Shown: one piece after another, positions 18,183 to 25,946 of the stretch
Layout of the letters: the number at the start of each line of letters is the position of its first letter
How positions within the stretch are numbered: the stretch's first letter is position 1
NCBI GenBank assembly: GCA_024645045.1
Contig: JAHEGO010000005.1
Coordinates: 1-44,535, forward strand
Source: Sphingobacteriaceae bacterium
GTDB lineage: Bacteria > Bacteroidota > Bacteroidia > Sphingobacteriales > Sphingobacteriaceae
Direction of reading: 5' to 3'
DNA: 44,535 nt
Program-made: the position numbers and the translations under genes
Notes under the pieces: generated by a model
Databases searched by the model: none
Told to the model about the DNA's origin: nothing
The model's input: only the letters and a program-made list of their open reading frames with translations

Positions 18183-18994
18183 TTCAATTTAATTAATTCT
18201 TCGTCTAAGCTAGGCAATAACAGATAATGACCAAAATTAAATTCAAAAACAGCCTTTTTATGGTAATTGACTAAGAAATTAAGCGCAACTGTCTTTGGAA
18301 ATAATTGATCATTTTTACCGAAAATTAATACGGTAGGAATTTCAAATTTTCTAATATTTGACTCAACATTTTTTATATTGGGCACAATATTTTTTTGATA
18401 GGTTAAGCAATTATAAACTTGTTTTCTTTTTTCTAAAGTATCAATTTCAGCATATGCAATTCCAAACAATTCATCATTTAAAAATTTTAACCTATTTGTA
18501 ATTTTTAAAAGATTTGGTAAAAAGCTATTGTGAAAAGTAATTTTTCTGAATAAATAATTCGCAAAATTATTAGATGCGATGGCTTTTAGAAAAGAATTTG
18601 ATTGAATGCCATCTGGTGCAAATAAATATATTTGGTTGATTCTTTCTGCGTAAAATTCGACTAAACTTAAAGCGAAATTACTTCCAATAGAATAACCTGC
18701 TACTGCAAATTTATCTAATGAAAACTTTAGGATTAATGGATCTATGAGCTTTTTTAGGTCGTTTTTCAATAAACCTTTTTGGATATTTTTTAAGCTAGGA
18801 TTGACAATTGTTGAGCCTTCATGAAAAAAAAGATTGATGCCAATAACTTTATATTTCGAAAGTAGGTAATTCGGTAAGTTTTGAAATTGCATACCATTCA
18901 TACCATAACCATGAAATGCAAAAAGGTATTGATCTCCATCACCATATTCATGGTATACGATGGTTCCAATACCTTCTACTTCATAGCTGTTCAT
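18179..18994 (-). CDS. Alpha/beta hydrolase
   Basis: The 271-residue cytoplasmic hydrolase has the canonical fold markers: an oxyanion region FAFHGYGMNG near residue 28, the nucleophile elbow GYSIGS (Ser near residue 99), an acidic residue in FGKNDQLFP near 225 and a catalytic His in FNFGHYLLLP near 256. The substrate is not predictable. It follows the RidA gene with five bases between and precedes the acyltransferase with an ATGA overlap, so it lies in the kynurenine-side operon. A formamidase role would fill a pathway gap, but pairing with an acyltransferase equally suggests lipid hydrolysis. Confidence 0.82.
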   Translation of the reverse strand: MNSYEVEGIGTIVYHEYGDGDQYLFAFHGYGMNGMQFQNLPNYLLSKYKVIGINLFFHEGSTIVNPSLKNIQKGLLKNDLKKLIDPLILKFSLDKFAVAGYSIGSNFALSLVEFYAERINQIYLFAPDGIQSNSFLKAIASNNFANYLFRKITFHNSFLPNLLKITNRLKFLNDELFGIAYAEIDTLEKRKQVYNCLTYQKNIVPNIKNVESNIRKFEIPTVLIFGKNDQLFPKTVALNFLVNYHKKAVFEFNFGHYLLLPSLDEELIKLK

Positions 18995-18999
18995 TTAAA

Positions 19000-19416
19000 T
19001 TAGTCTATGGTTGCAATACACTTTAATTCAATTGCAATTGGTGTAGGTAAGCAATTTATTTCGCAGGTTGTTCTACAAGGTAAATTATCTTTAAAATATT
19101 CGGCATATATTTCGTTGTATTTTTTGAAATCATCTTTCATATTGGTAAGGAAGACGGTCACATCTACTAAGTTTGCCCATGAAGAACCAGCTTCTTCTAA
19201 AATCAATTTAACATTGTTAAACACTGATCTGCATTGAATTTCAATGTCGTAAGCGGTAATTTCTCCTTGTTCATTTAATTCTACACCTGGAATTTTTTTG
19301 GTGCCTTTTTCACGAGGGCCAACGCCAGATAAAAATAATAGGTTTCCTACTCTTCTTGCATGTGGATACAAACCAACTGGTTCTGGCGCTTTTGATGAAT
19401 TGATAATTTCTGACAT
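19000..19416 (-). CDS. RidA-family protein, probable 2-aminomuconate deaminase
   Basis: The 138-residue protein belongs to the RidA/YjgF/Rid family of trimeric imine/enamine deaminases. Conserved blocks are LFLSGVGPRE, NVKLILEEAG and the C-terminal PCRTTCEINCLP with the carboxylate-binding Arg, followed by IAIELKCIA. In bacterial kynurenine clusters the RidA member that accompanies the semialdehyde dehydrogenase converts 2-aminomuconate to 2-oxo-3-hexenedioate (4-oxalocrotonate) with release of ammonia. The assignment here depends on that context: it starts eight bases after the dehydrogenase stop. A general enamine-repair RidA remains possible. Confidence 0.85.
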   Translation of the reverse strand: MSEIINSSKAPEPVGLYPHARRVGNLLFLSGVGPREKGTKKIPGVELNEQGEITAYDIEIQCRSVFNNVKLILEEAGSSWANLVDVTVFLTNMKDDFKKYNEIYAEYFKDNLPCRTTCEINCLPTPIAIELKCIATID

Positions 19417-19424
19417 ATTCTTTT

Positions 19425-20864
19425 TTAATATTTAATACAAATGTTTTTGGGTTCTGTAAAGAAGCGTAATGCCTCCCAACCACCTTCCCTGCCTACTCCT
19501 GAGCTTTTCATTCCACCAAAAGGCGTACGTAAATCTCTTAATAACCAACAGTTCACCCAAATAATTCCACATTGAATGGCATCTGCCATTTGATGCGCAT
19601 TATTCAAATTCTCAGTCCAAATACTACAAGCTAAACCATACTCGGTTGCGTTAGCATATTGAATTACTTCTTCTTTTTGATCGAATGGCATGATGGTTAC
19701 CACAGGTCCAAAAATTTCTTCCATATTGGTTCTGCAATTATAGCTCAAACCTTCAATTACAGTAGGTTCTATGAAATATCCATTTTCACATCTACCGCTT
19801 GGATTTATTGCATTTCCTCCTGCTAATATTTTGCCACCTTCTTGTTTCGCTAGCTCGATATAGGAAAGTATTTTTTCAAAATGATTTTTAGAAACAATAG
19901 CTCCTAAGTTCACTTCCTCATTAGGATCTCCTACTTTTAATGCTTTTACTTTTTCTACAAAAGCGGTTTTGAATTTTTCGTAAATGGGTCTTTCAACCAT
20001 AATTCTAGAACCACATAAACAAATTTGTCCTTGGTTTTCAAATGATGATCTTAACACTGTTTTAAGCATTTTATCAAAATTGCAATCTGCAAAAATGATG
20101 GTAGGGTTTTTACCACCTAATTCTAAAGACAATTTCTTAAACATAGGTGCAGCAAGGCTTGCAATGCGTTTACCAGTACTCGTTCCACCAGTAAATGAAA
20201 TGGCTTTAATGCTTGGATGTAATGAAATAACGTCACCAATTTTCGAACCTAAACCATGAACAATATTTAATACTCCTTTTGGTAAACCTGCTTCAATACA
20301 GACCTCAGATAAAAGGTAAGCAGTATAAGGTGTAACCTCTGTAGGCTTTGCAACTACACAATTTCCAGCAACCAATGCAGGAGCAATTTTCCAAGAAAAT
20401 AAATATAAAGGTAAGTTCCAAGGAGAAATACATGCAACTACGCCTATCGGTCTTCTAGTGGTATAATTTACTCCTAAACCCTCCATATAATGAGATTCAG
20501 AGTTAAAATGTTGAATGCCTGTTGCAAAAAATCTAAAATTATGAATCGCTCTTGGAATATCTACTTGTCTTGCCAACCATTGTGGCTTACCATTATCCAA
20601 AGATTCAGCAATCACAAACTCTTCCATCCTAGCTTCAATTCCAGCAGCTATTTTTTCAATAATTGCTGCTCTTTTTTCAAAATGCATATTAGCCCAACCA
20701 TTGCATGCTTCGTTAGCAGCAGCAACAGCCAATTCAATATCTTCTGATTCAGAATCTGGTATGTATGAATAAACTTTACCTGTTGCTGGTTCAATATTTT
20801 CGAGGTATTTACCAGCTTTTGGTGCAATTAATTCCCCGTTTATATAATTTAGAATTTTCTTCAT
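19425..20864 (-). CDS. 2-aminomuconate 6-semialdehyde dehydrogenase (ALDH8-like)
   Basis: This NAD-dependent aldehyde dehydrogenase should oxidise 2-aminomuconate semialdehyde to 2-aminomuconate, the step after ACMS decarboxylation. Counting from the ATG at 20864 (MKKILNYINGEL), the visible residues are Asn150 (SPWNLPLY), the NAD loop FTGGTSTGK, Glu248 (SLELGGKN) and nucleophile Cys282 in QGQICLCGSR, a motif typical of the muconic-semialdehyde branch. The protein is 479 residues, normal for the family. An in-frame extension to 20909 would overlap the SDR stop and is not conserved-looking. It lies ten bases after the SDR gene in the leftward kynurenine operon. Confidence 0.9.
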   Translation of the reverse strand: MKKILNYINGELIAPKAGKYLENIEPATGKVYSYIPDSESEDIELAVAAANEACNGWANMHFEKRAAIIEKIAAGIEARMEEFVIAESLDNGKPQWLARQVDIPRAIHNFRFFATGIQHFNSESHYMEGLGVNYTTRRPIGVVACISPWNLPLYLFSWKIAPALVAGNCVVAKPTEVTPYTAYLLSEVCIEAGLPKGVLNIVHGLGSKIGDVISLHPSIKAISFTGGTSTGKRIASLAAPMFKKLSLELGGKNPTIIFADCNFDKMLKTVLRSSFENQGQICLCGSRIMVERPIYEKFKTAFVEKVKALKVGDPNEEVNLGAIVSKNHFEKILSYIELAKQEGGKILAGGNAINPSGRCENGYFIEPTVIEGLSYNCRTNMEEIFGPVVTIMPFDQKEEVIQYANATEYGLACSIWTENLNNAHQMADAIQCGIIWVNCWLLRDLRTPFGGMKSSGVGREGGWEALRFFTEPKNICIKY

Positions 20865-20874
20865 TGGAAATGAA

Positions 20875-21663
20875 TTAAAAGGCCATCGTTCTTCCACCAT
20901 CAACAGCAATGCTTTGGCCGTTAATATAGGCAGCTGCAGGACTAGCTAAAAATGCTGTTAGCGCAGCTACTTCCTCTGGATTACCAAATCTACCAGCGGG
21001 AATTTCAGCTAACATTTCTGCTTCTATTTCTGCAATTTGATGATTGGTTTTACTTGCTTTATTTTGAATGATACTTTCTAATCTAATGGTTTTAGTTGCG
21101 CCTGGTAAAACATTATTTACTGTTATGCCAAAAGGTGCAACTTCAAAACTTAATGTTTTTGCCCAGCCTGCAACAGCTGCTCTTGTTGCATTTGAAACAC
21201 CTAGACCTTTTAATGGTTGTTTAACTGATGTAGAAATAATATTGATAATTCTACCCCAATTATTCTTTTTCATACCAGGTAAAAATGCTTGAACCAATGC
21301 ATGGTTACATAATAAATGACTTTGGTAAGCAGCCATAAATGAATTGATTTCAGCTTCAACAATGGCACCAGCTGGAGGTCCACCAGTATTATTTACAAGT
21401 ATATCGATGTTGTTTTGTAAGGCATATTCATTGGCTTTGTACTTTACATGCAACGAATCTGAAAAATCAGCTACCAAGTATTGATGTTTTTGGTTTTTAC
21501 TTAAATCTAATTCAGCTAAAACTATTTTTAAAGCTTCCTCATTTCTAGCTACTAAGGTAACATTGGCCCCTAATTCGGCTAATTCCATAGCAATGGATTT
21601 TCCAATTCCCTGTGTACTTCCACAAACAATTGCGTTTTTATTTATTAAAGATAGGTCGATCAT
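20875..21663 (-). CDS. Atypical short-chain dehydrogenase of the kynurenine cluster
   Basis: The 262-residue Rossmann protein has a nucleotide loop (CGSTQGIGKS, residues 14-23), the NNTGGPPAG block and the C-terminal ASPAAAYINGQSIAVDGGR typical of 3-oxoacyl-ACP-reductase-like SDRs. The catalytic YxxxK is replaced by Ser157-x-x-x-Arg161 (VSNATRAAVAGW), while Ser144/Ser146 remain. This matches the BKR-like SDR subgroup known to lack the classical tetrad (cd05344). It is the first gene of the leftward operon, next to the dehydrogenase and deaminase genes. Its reaction is unknown; a role on a muconate-semialdehyde or oxo-acid intermediate is inference from position. Confidence 0.85.
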   Translation of the reverse strand: MIDLSLINKNAIVCGSTQGIGKSIAMELAELGANVTLVARNEEALKIVLAELDLSKNQKHQYLVADFSDSLHVKYKANEYALQNNIDILVNNTGGPPAGAIVEAEINSFMAAYQSHLLCNHALVQAFLPGMKKNNWGRIINIISTSVKQPLKGLGVSNATRAAVAGWAKTLSFEVAPFGITVNNVLPGATKTIRLESIIQNKASKTNHQIAEIEAEMLAEIPAGRFGNPEEVAALTAFLASPAAAYINGQSIAVDGGRTMAF

Positions 21664-21668
21664 AAAGG

Positions 21669-21698
21669 CAAATATAAATGTATTGTAGTGGTTTTCAG
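21669..21698 (-). promoter_or_regulatory. Candidate promoter of the leftward kynurenine operon
   Basis: On the minus strand CTG (21698-21696), a 19-base spacer and TATATTTG (21676-21669, exact -7 consensus) precede the SDR ATG at 21663 by only five bases, which suggests a very short or absent leader. Confidence 0.4.
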
Positions 21699-21723
21699 AA
21701 TAAAACTAAAAAAGCTATATTTA
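21694..21723 (+). promoter_or_regulatory. Candidate promoter of the rightward kynurenine operon
   Basis: TTC (21694-21696), 19 bases and TATATTTA (21716-21723) fit the Bacteroidota promoter with one mismatch in each box. Its -33 region overlaps the -33 region of the opposite promoter at base 21696. A leader of about 34 bases would precede the dioxygenase ATG. Confidence 0.35.
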
Positions 21724-21762
21724 CTGCATTAAACCCATTTTATTTACCTTAATTTAAAGATC

Positions 21763-22287
21763 ATGGCTATTCAAAAACCCTTCAATTTTAAAGCTTGGAT
21801 TGACAACAATCGTCATTTACTGAAACCACCAGTTGGCAATCAATGTGTTTACAAAGACGCAGAAAATTTTATTGTAATGGTTGTAGGCGGGCCAAATTCA
21901 AGAAAGGATTTTCATTACAATGAAAGTGAAGAATTGTATTTGCAAATTGAAGGTAATATGGTATTGAGAATTATTGATGAAGGTAAACAAGTTGATATTC
22001 CTATCAATGAAGGTGATATGTTTTTATTACCACCTAAGACACCTCATTCTCCTCAAAGACCCGAAAACACAGTGGGTTTAGTAATAGAAAAGGTTAGAGA
22101 AAATAAAGAAATTGATGGGTTTTTATGGTTTTGTGAAAACTGTAATGAAAAATTATACGAAGAGTATTTTGAACTAACTGATATCGTGAAGCAATTACCA
22201 CCAGTAATGGAAAAGTTTTATTCATCTGAAACTAACCGAGTTTGTAACCATTGCGGTACTGTAATGCAACCACCAGTTAAAAAATAA
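21763..22287 (+). CDS. nbaC: 3-hydroxyanthranilate 3,4-dioxygenase
   Basis: This cupin dioxygenase opens the ring of 3-hydroxyanthranilate to 2-amino-3-carboxymuconate semialdehyde. Iron ligands His51, Glu57 and His95 (HYNESEELYL, PPKTPHSPQRP) and the substrate residues Arg47, Arg99 and Glu110 are all present at the numbering of the Cupriavidus enzyme. The C terminus keeps the rubredoxin-like CxxC pair (Cys124/127 and Cys161/164) of bacterial forms. Length 174 is standard. It is the first gene of the rightward operon, with three bases to the next start. The symbol follows Pseudomonas nba naming; haaO is an equivalent. Confidence 0.96.
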   Translation: MAIQKPFNFKAWIDNNRHLLKPPVGNQCVYKDAENFIVMVVGGPNSRKDFHYNESEELYLQIEGNMVLRIIDEGKQVDIPINEGDMFLLPPKTPHSPQRPENTVGLVIEKVRENKEIDGFLWFCENCNEKLYEEYFELTDIVKQLPPVMEKFYSSETNRVCNHCGTVMQPPVKK

Positions 22288-22290
22288 TTC

Positions 22291-23301
22291 ATGTTAAAAA
22301 TAGATATCCATACCCATATTATTCCAGAAAAAATGCCTAATTGGGCAGAACGCTTTGGTTACGGTGGGTTCATAAGTTTACATCATCATCAACCATGTTG
22401 TGCAAAAATGATGATTGATGATAAATTTTTCAGAGAAATTCAAAGTAATTGTTGGGATCCTGTAGTTAGAATTTCAGAATGCAATCACCATCATATTGAT
22501 GTTCAAGTATTATCAACTATTCCAGTATTATTTTCTTATTGGGCAAAAGCAAAAGACGCATTAGAATTATCAAAATTCTTAAATGACCATATAGCAGATG
22601 TAGTTAATCGTTATCCAAAAAGATTTGTTGGTTTAGCTACCATACCTTTACAAGATATTGATTTAGCAATTTTAGAATTACAAAGATGTGTGAAAGAGCA
22701 AGGTTTTGCTGGCGTTCAAATTGGCTCACATGTAAATGATTTAAACTTAAACGATCCTCATTTTTTCCCTTTTTATGAAGAAGCGGAAAAATTAGGTGCT
22801 GCTATATTTGTTCACCCTTGGGACATGATGGCCAAAGATAAAATGGCAAAATACTGGCTTCCGTGGTTGGTGGGTATGCCAGCCGAATCATCATTGGCTA
22901 TTTGTTCAATGATTTTTGGAGGTGTATTTGAAAAATTCCCTAAACTAAGAGTAGCATTTGCTCATGGTGGCGGTTCTTTTCCTGCAACTATTGGTAGAAT
23001 AGAACATGGTTTTAATGTTAGACCAGATTTAGTTGCAATAGATAATCCAATTAATCCAAGAAATTATTTAAATAAAATATATTTTGATACGCTTGTACAC
23101 GATCCGTTAATGATGAATTATTTATTGGATTTAGTAGGTCCGAATCAATTGGCTTTAGGAACAGATTACCCATTTCCTTTGGGCGAATTAAGCCCTGGAA
23201 AATTAATTGATAGCATGCCATTTAATAATACCATCAAAGAAAGACTTTTCCATGGAACTGCACTGGAATGGTTAGGTTTGAAAAAAGAACAATTCTTATA
23301 A
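22291..23301 (+). CDS. nbaD: 2-amino-3-carboxymuconate-6-semialdehyde decarboxylase (ACMSD)
   Basis: This zinc amidohydrolase-superfamily decarboxylase turns ACMS into 2-aminomuconate semialdehyde, steering flux away from quinolinate/NAD. The 336-residue protein has zinc ligands His7 and His9 (IDIHTHI), His175 (FVHPWD) and Asp292 (GTDYPFPLGE), the catalytic His225 (AFAHGGGSF) and Arg236 (IGRIEHG), each two or three positions from the Pseudomonas fluorescens numbering. It lies between the dioxygenase (three-base gap) and kynureninase (one-base gap), so translation is probably coupled. Confidence 0.96.
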   Translation: MLKIDIHTHIIPEKMPNWAERFGYGGFISLHHHQPCCAKMMIDDKFFREIQSNCWDPVVRISECNHHHIDVQVLSTIPVLFSYWAKAKDALELSKFLNDHIADVVNRYPKRFVGLATIPLQDIDLAILELQRCVKEQGFAGVQIGSHVNDLNLNDPHFFPFYEEAEKLGAAIFVHPWDMMAKDKMAKYWLPWLVGMPAESSLAICSMIFGGVFEKFPKLRVAFAHGGGSFPATIGRIEHGFNVRPDLVAIDNPINPRNYLNKIYFDTLVHDPLMMNYLLDLVGPNQLALGTDYPFPLGELSPGKLIDSMPFNNTIKERLFHGTALEWLGLKKEQFL

Positions 23302-23302
23302 A

Positions 23303-24562
23303 ATGCAACACGAAAACAATTTATCATACGCTCAAAAATTAGATCAAGAAGACTCTTTAAAAGAATTTAGAAAAGAATTTTTATTTCCACAACACAATGG
23401 AAAAGATGTAATTTATTTATGTGGAAATTCGCTCGGATTACAACCTAAAAATGTAGAAAAATACCTTTTAGATCAACTTAAAAACTGGTCAACTTTTGGT
23501 GTGGAAGGGCATTTTAAGTCTGCTACTCCTTGGATGTATTACCAAAAAACAACACAAGAAAGTTTAGCTAAAATTGTAGGTGCAAAACCAATTGAGGTTG
23601 TAGCCATGAATCAATTAACAGTAAACCTACATTTGTTAATGGTGAGTTTTTATAGACCAACTGAAAAGCGATATAAAATCATTATGGAAGGTACTGCTTT
23701 TCCTTCTGATCAATATGCCATGGAGTCTCAAGTATTACACCATGGTTTTCGTCCGGAAGATGCCATTATTGAATTAACACCACGTAGTGGTGAATACACT
23801 TTAAGAAAAGAAGATATTCTAGCTGCTATTTCGGAACATGCAGATTCATTGGCTTTGGTAATGATGGGTGGTGTAAATTATTACAGTGGACAATTTTTTC
23901 CATTAGCAGAAATAACCAAAGCTGCTCATGCTGCAGGTGCACTTTGTGGTTTTGATTTAGCACATACCTGTGGAAATATTCCATTACAATTACACGATTG
24001 GGATGTTGATTTTGCAGCTTGGTGTTCTTATAAATATTTAAATTCTAGTCCAGGTGGCATTGCGGGTATTTACATTCATGAAAAACATGCATTAAACCCT
24101 GAAACACCTCGTTTTGCTGGCTGGTGGGGATACCAAGAATCTACCAGATTTATCATGAAGAAAGGTTTTATTCCAGAACCAGGAGCAGAAGGTTGGCAAC
24201 TAAGTAATGTGCCTGTATTACAAATGGCAGCTCATAGAGCAGCGTTAGATTTATTTGATGCTGCTGGAATTGAAAATTTAAGAACAAAAAGTTTAGCATT
24301 AACAAGCTATATGCAATTTGTTATTCAAGAAAAAAATAAATCTTTGGGTTATGAAAAATATAAAATAATAACACCGCTCAATCCAGCTGAACGTGGTGCT
24401 CAAATTTCAATTATATGTAAAGAAGGTGGAAAAGAAAGCTTCGATAAACTGGTAGAACAAGGAATTATAGGTGATTGGCGAGAACCAGAGGTATTAAGGT
24501 TCGCTCCTGTTCCTTTGTATAATTCGTTTGAGGATGTATTTCAATTTGGTCAAATTATTTAA
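23303..24562 (+). CDS. kynU: Kynureninase
   Basis: This PLP-dependent fold-type I enzyme cleaves kynurenine or 3-hydroxykynurenine to anthranilate or 3-hydroxyanthranilate plus alanine. The 419-residue protein has the Schiff-base Lys244 (WCSYKYLNSSPGG), the PLP-ring Asp218 (GFDLAHTCGN) and the N-terminal LCGNSLGLQP and TPWMYYQ substrate motifs. Length and motifs match bacterial and animal KynU. It sits in the middle of the rightward operon directly before the monooxygenase, which makes 3-hydroxykynurenine its likely main substrate. Confidence 0.97.
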   Translation: MQHENNLSYAQKLDQEDSLKEFRKEFLFPQHNGKDVIYLCGNSLGLQPKNVEKYLLDQLKNWSTFGVEGHFKSATPWMYYQKTTQESLAKIVGAKPIEVVAMNQLTVNLHLLMVSFYRPTEKRYKIIMEGTAFPSDQYAMESQVLHHGFRPEDAIIELTPRSGEYTLRKEDILAAISEHADSLALVMMGGVNYYSGQFFPLAEITKAAHAAGALCGFDLAHTCGNIPLQLHDWDVDFAAWCSYKYLNSSPGGIAGIYIHEKHALNPETPRFAGWWGYQESTRFIMKKGFIPEPGAEGWQLSNVPVLQMAAHRAALDLFDAAGIENLRTKSLALTSYMQFVIQEKNKSLGYEKYKIITPLNPAERGAQISIICKEGGKESFDKLVEQGIIGDWREPEVLRFAPVPLYNSFEDVFQFGQII

Positions 24563-24575
24563 TTAACAATATTTT

Positions 24576-25946
24576 ATGTCAACAGATAAAAAAGTAACAT
24601 TGATTGGTGCAGGTTTAGTTGGTTCTTTACTTTCAATGTATTTAGCGAAAAGAGGTTATCAAGTTTCTATATTTGAAAAAAGAGCTGACATGCGAAAAGC
24701 TGGTTATGTAGGTGGACGTTCTATCAATTTAGCCTTAAGTCATAGAGGTTTCAATGGCTTAGAAGCAATCGGTTTAGCTGAAGAAATAAGAAAAGTTGGT
24801 ATTCCAATGTATGGTCGCGTATTACACCAAGCGAATGGCGATATTCAATATCAAGCATATGGAAAAGAAGGAGAAGCGATCTATTCCGTTTCTAGAGGTG
24901 GATTAAATAAAAAACTAATGGAATTGGCAGATGAAAATCCAAATATCCATATCACCTTTGAAAAAAATTGCATAGATGTTGACATAAAAAATGGCATCTG
25001 TCATTTTGAAGACATGCAAACGCATGAAAAAACAACAGTAAATTCAGATTTAATTTTATCTGCTGATGGTGCATTTTCTGCAGCCAGACTTGCATTACAG
25101 ACAAAATCAGAAAGATTCGAATATCATCAAACTTATTTAGATCAAGGATATAAAGAGCTTACAATTCCTGCTGGACCTAACGGAACTTTTTTATTAGAAA
25201 AAGAAGCTTTACACATTTGGCCAAGGAACAAATACATGATGATTGCTTTACCCAATCTTGATGGATCGTTTACTTGTACTTTGTTTTTTCCATTTGAAGG
25301 TGAAGTATCATTTAATGCATTGAAAACTAGAGAGCAGGTTACCGCTTTCTTAACAAAAGATTTTCCAGATGTTGTAGCATTAGCACCTAATGTAGTGGAT
25401 GAATACATGGCTAATCCGAATGGTTCATTAGTTACTGTAAGAGCCTATCCATGGTCGTTTGAAGGCAAGGTTGGTTTACTTGGTGATGCATCACATGCAA
25501 TTGTTCCATTCTTTGGACAAGGAATGAATGCGGGTTTTGAAGATTGTTTTGAATTGGGTAAATTAATGGATTTACACCAAGATGATTGGAAAACAATATT
25601 ATCAGAATTTCAAATTAGTAGAAAACCAAATGCAGATGCAATTGCTGATATGGCCTTAGAAAATTTCATTGAGATGCGAGATAAAGTAGCAGATCAAAAA
25701 TTCTTGTTACGTAAAAAGATTGAGCAAAAAATCAGTAAAAAATATCCTGAAAATTATATTTCAAAGTATGCATTAGTCAGTTTTGGAACTGCACCTTATA
25801 AAGATGCATTGGCTACTGGTTTTAAGCAAGATGCTTTATTTGAAAAGGTTTTAGCCATTCCATCAATAGAGCAAAACTGGGATAGTCCAGAAACTGAAAC
25901 GAAAATTGAACATTTATTAAAAGAATTTGGATTCATTAATGGATAA
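24576..25946 (+). CDS. kmo: Kynurenine 3-monooxygenase
   Basis: This FAD-dependent aromatic hydroxylase makes 3-hydroxykynurenine from kynurenine with NADPH and oxygen. The 456-residue protein shows the FAD GxGxxG (LIGAGLVGSLLS, residues 9-20), the substrate-side GGRSINLALSHRG block and the second FAD motif GLLGDASHAIVPFFGQGMNA. As usual for bacterial forms there is no strong C-terminal membrane anchor. Thirteen bases separate it from kynU, and its stop overlaps the start of the penicillin-binding protein gene by eight bases. Confidence 0.96.
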   Translation: MSTDKKVTLIGAGLVGSLLSMYLAKRGYQVSIFEKRADMRKAGYVGGRSINLALSHRGFNGLEAIGLAEEIRKVGIPMYGRVLHQANGDIQYQAYGKEGEAIYSVSRGGLNKKLMELADENPNIHITFEKNCIDVDIKNGICHFEDMQTHEKTTVNSDLILSADGAFSAARLALQTKSERFEYHQTYLDQGYKELTIPAGPNGTFLLEKEALHIWPRNKYMMIALPNLDGSFTCTLFFPFEGEVSFNALKTREQVTAFLTKDFPDVVALAPNVVDEYMANPNGSLVTVRAYPWSFEGKVGLLGDASHAIVPFFGQGMNAGFEDCFELGKLMDLHQDDWKTILSEFQISRKPNADAIADMALENFIEMRDKVADQKFLLRKKIEQKISKKYPENYISKYALVSFGTAPYKDALATGFKQDALFEKVLAIPSIEQNWDSPETETKIEHLLKEFGFING

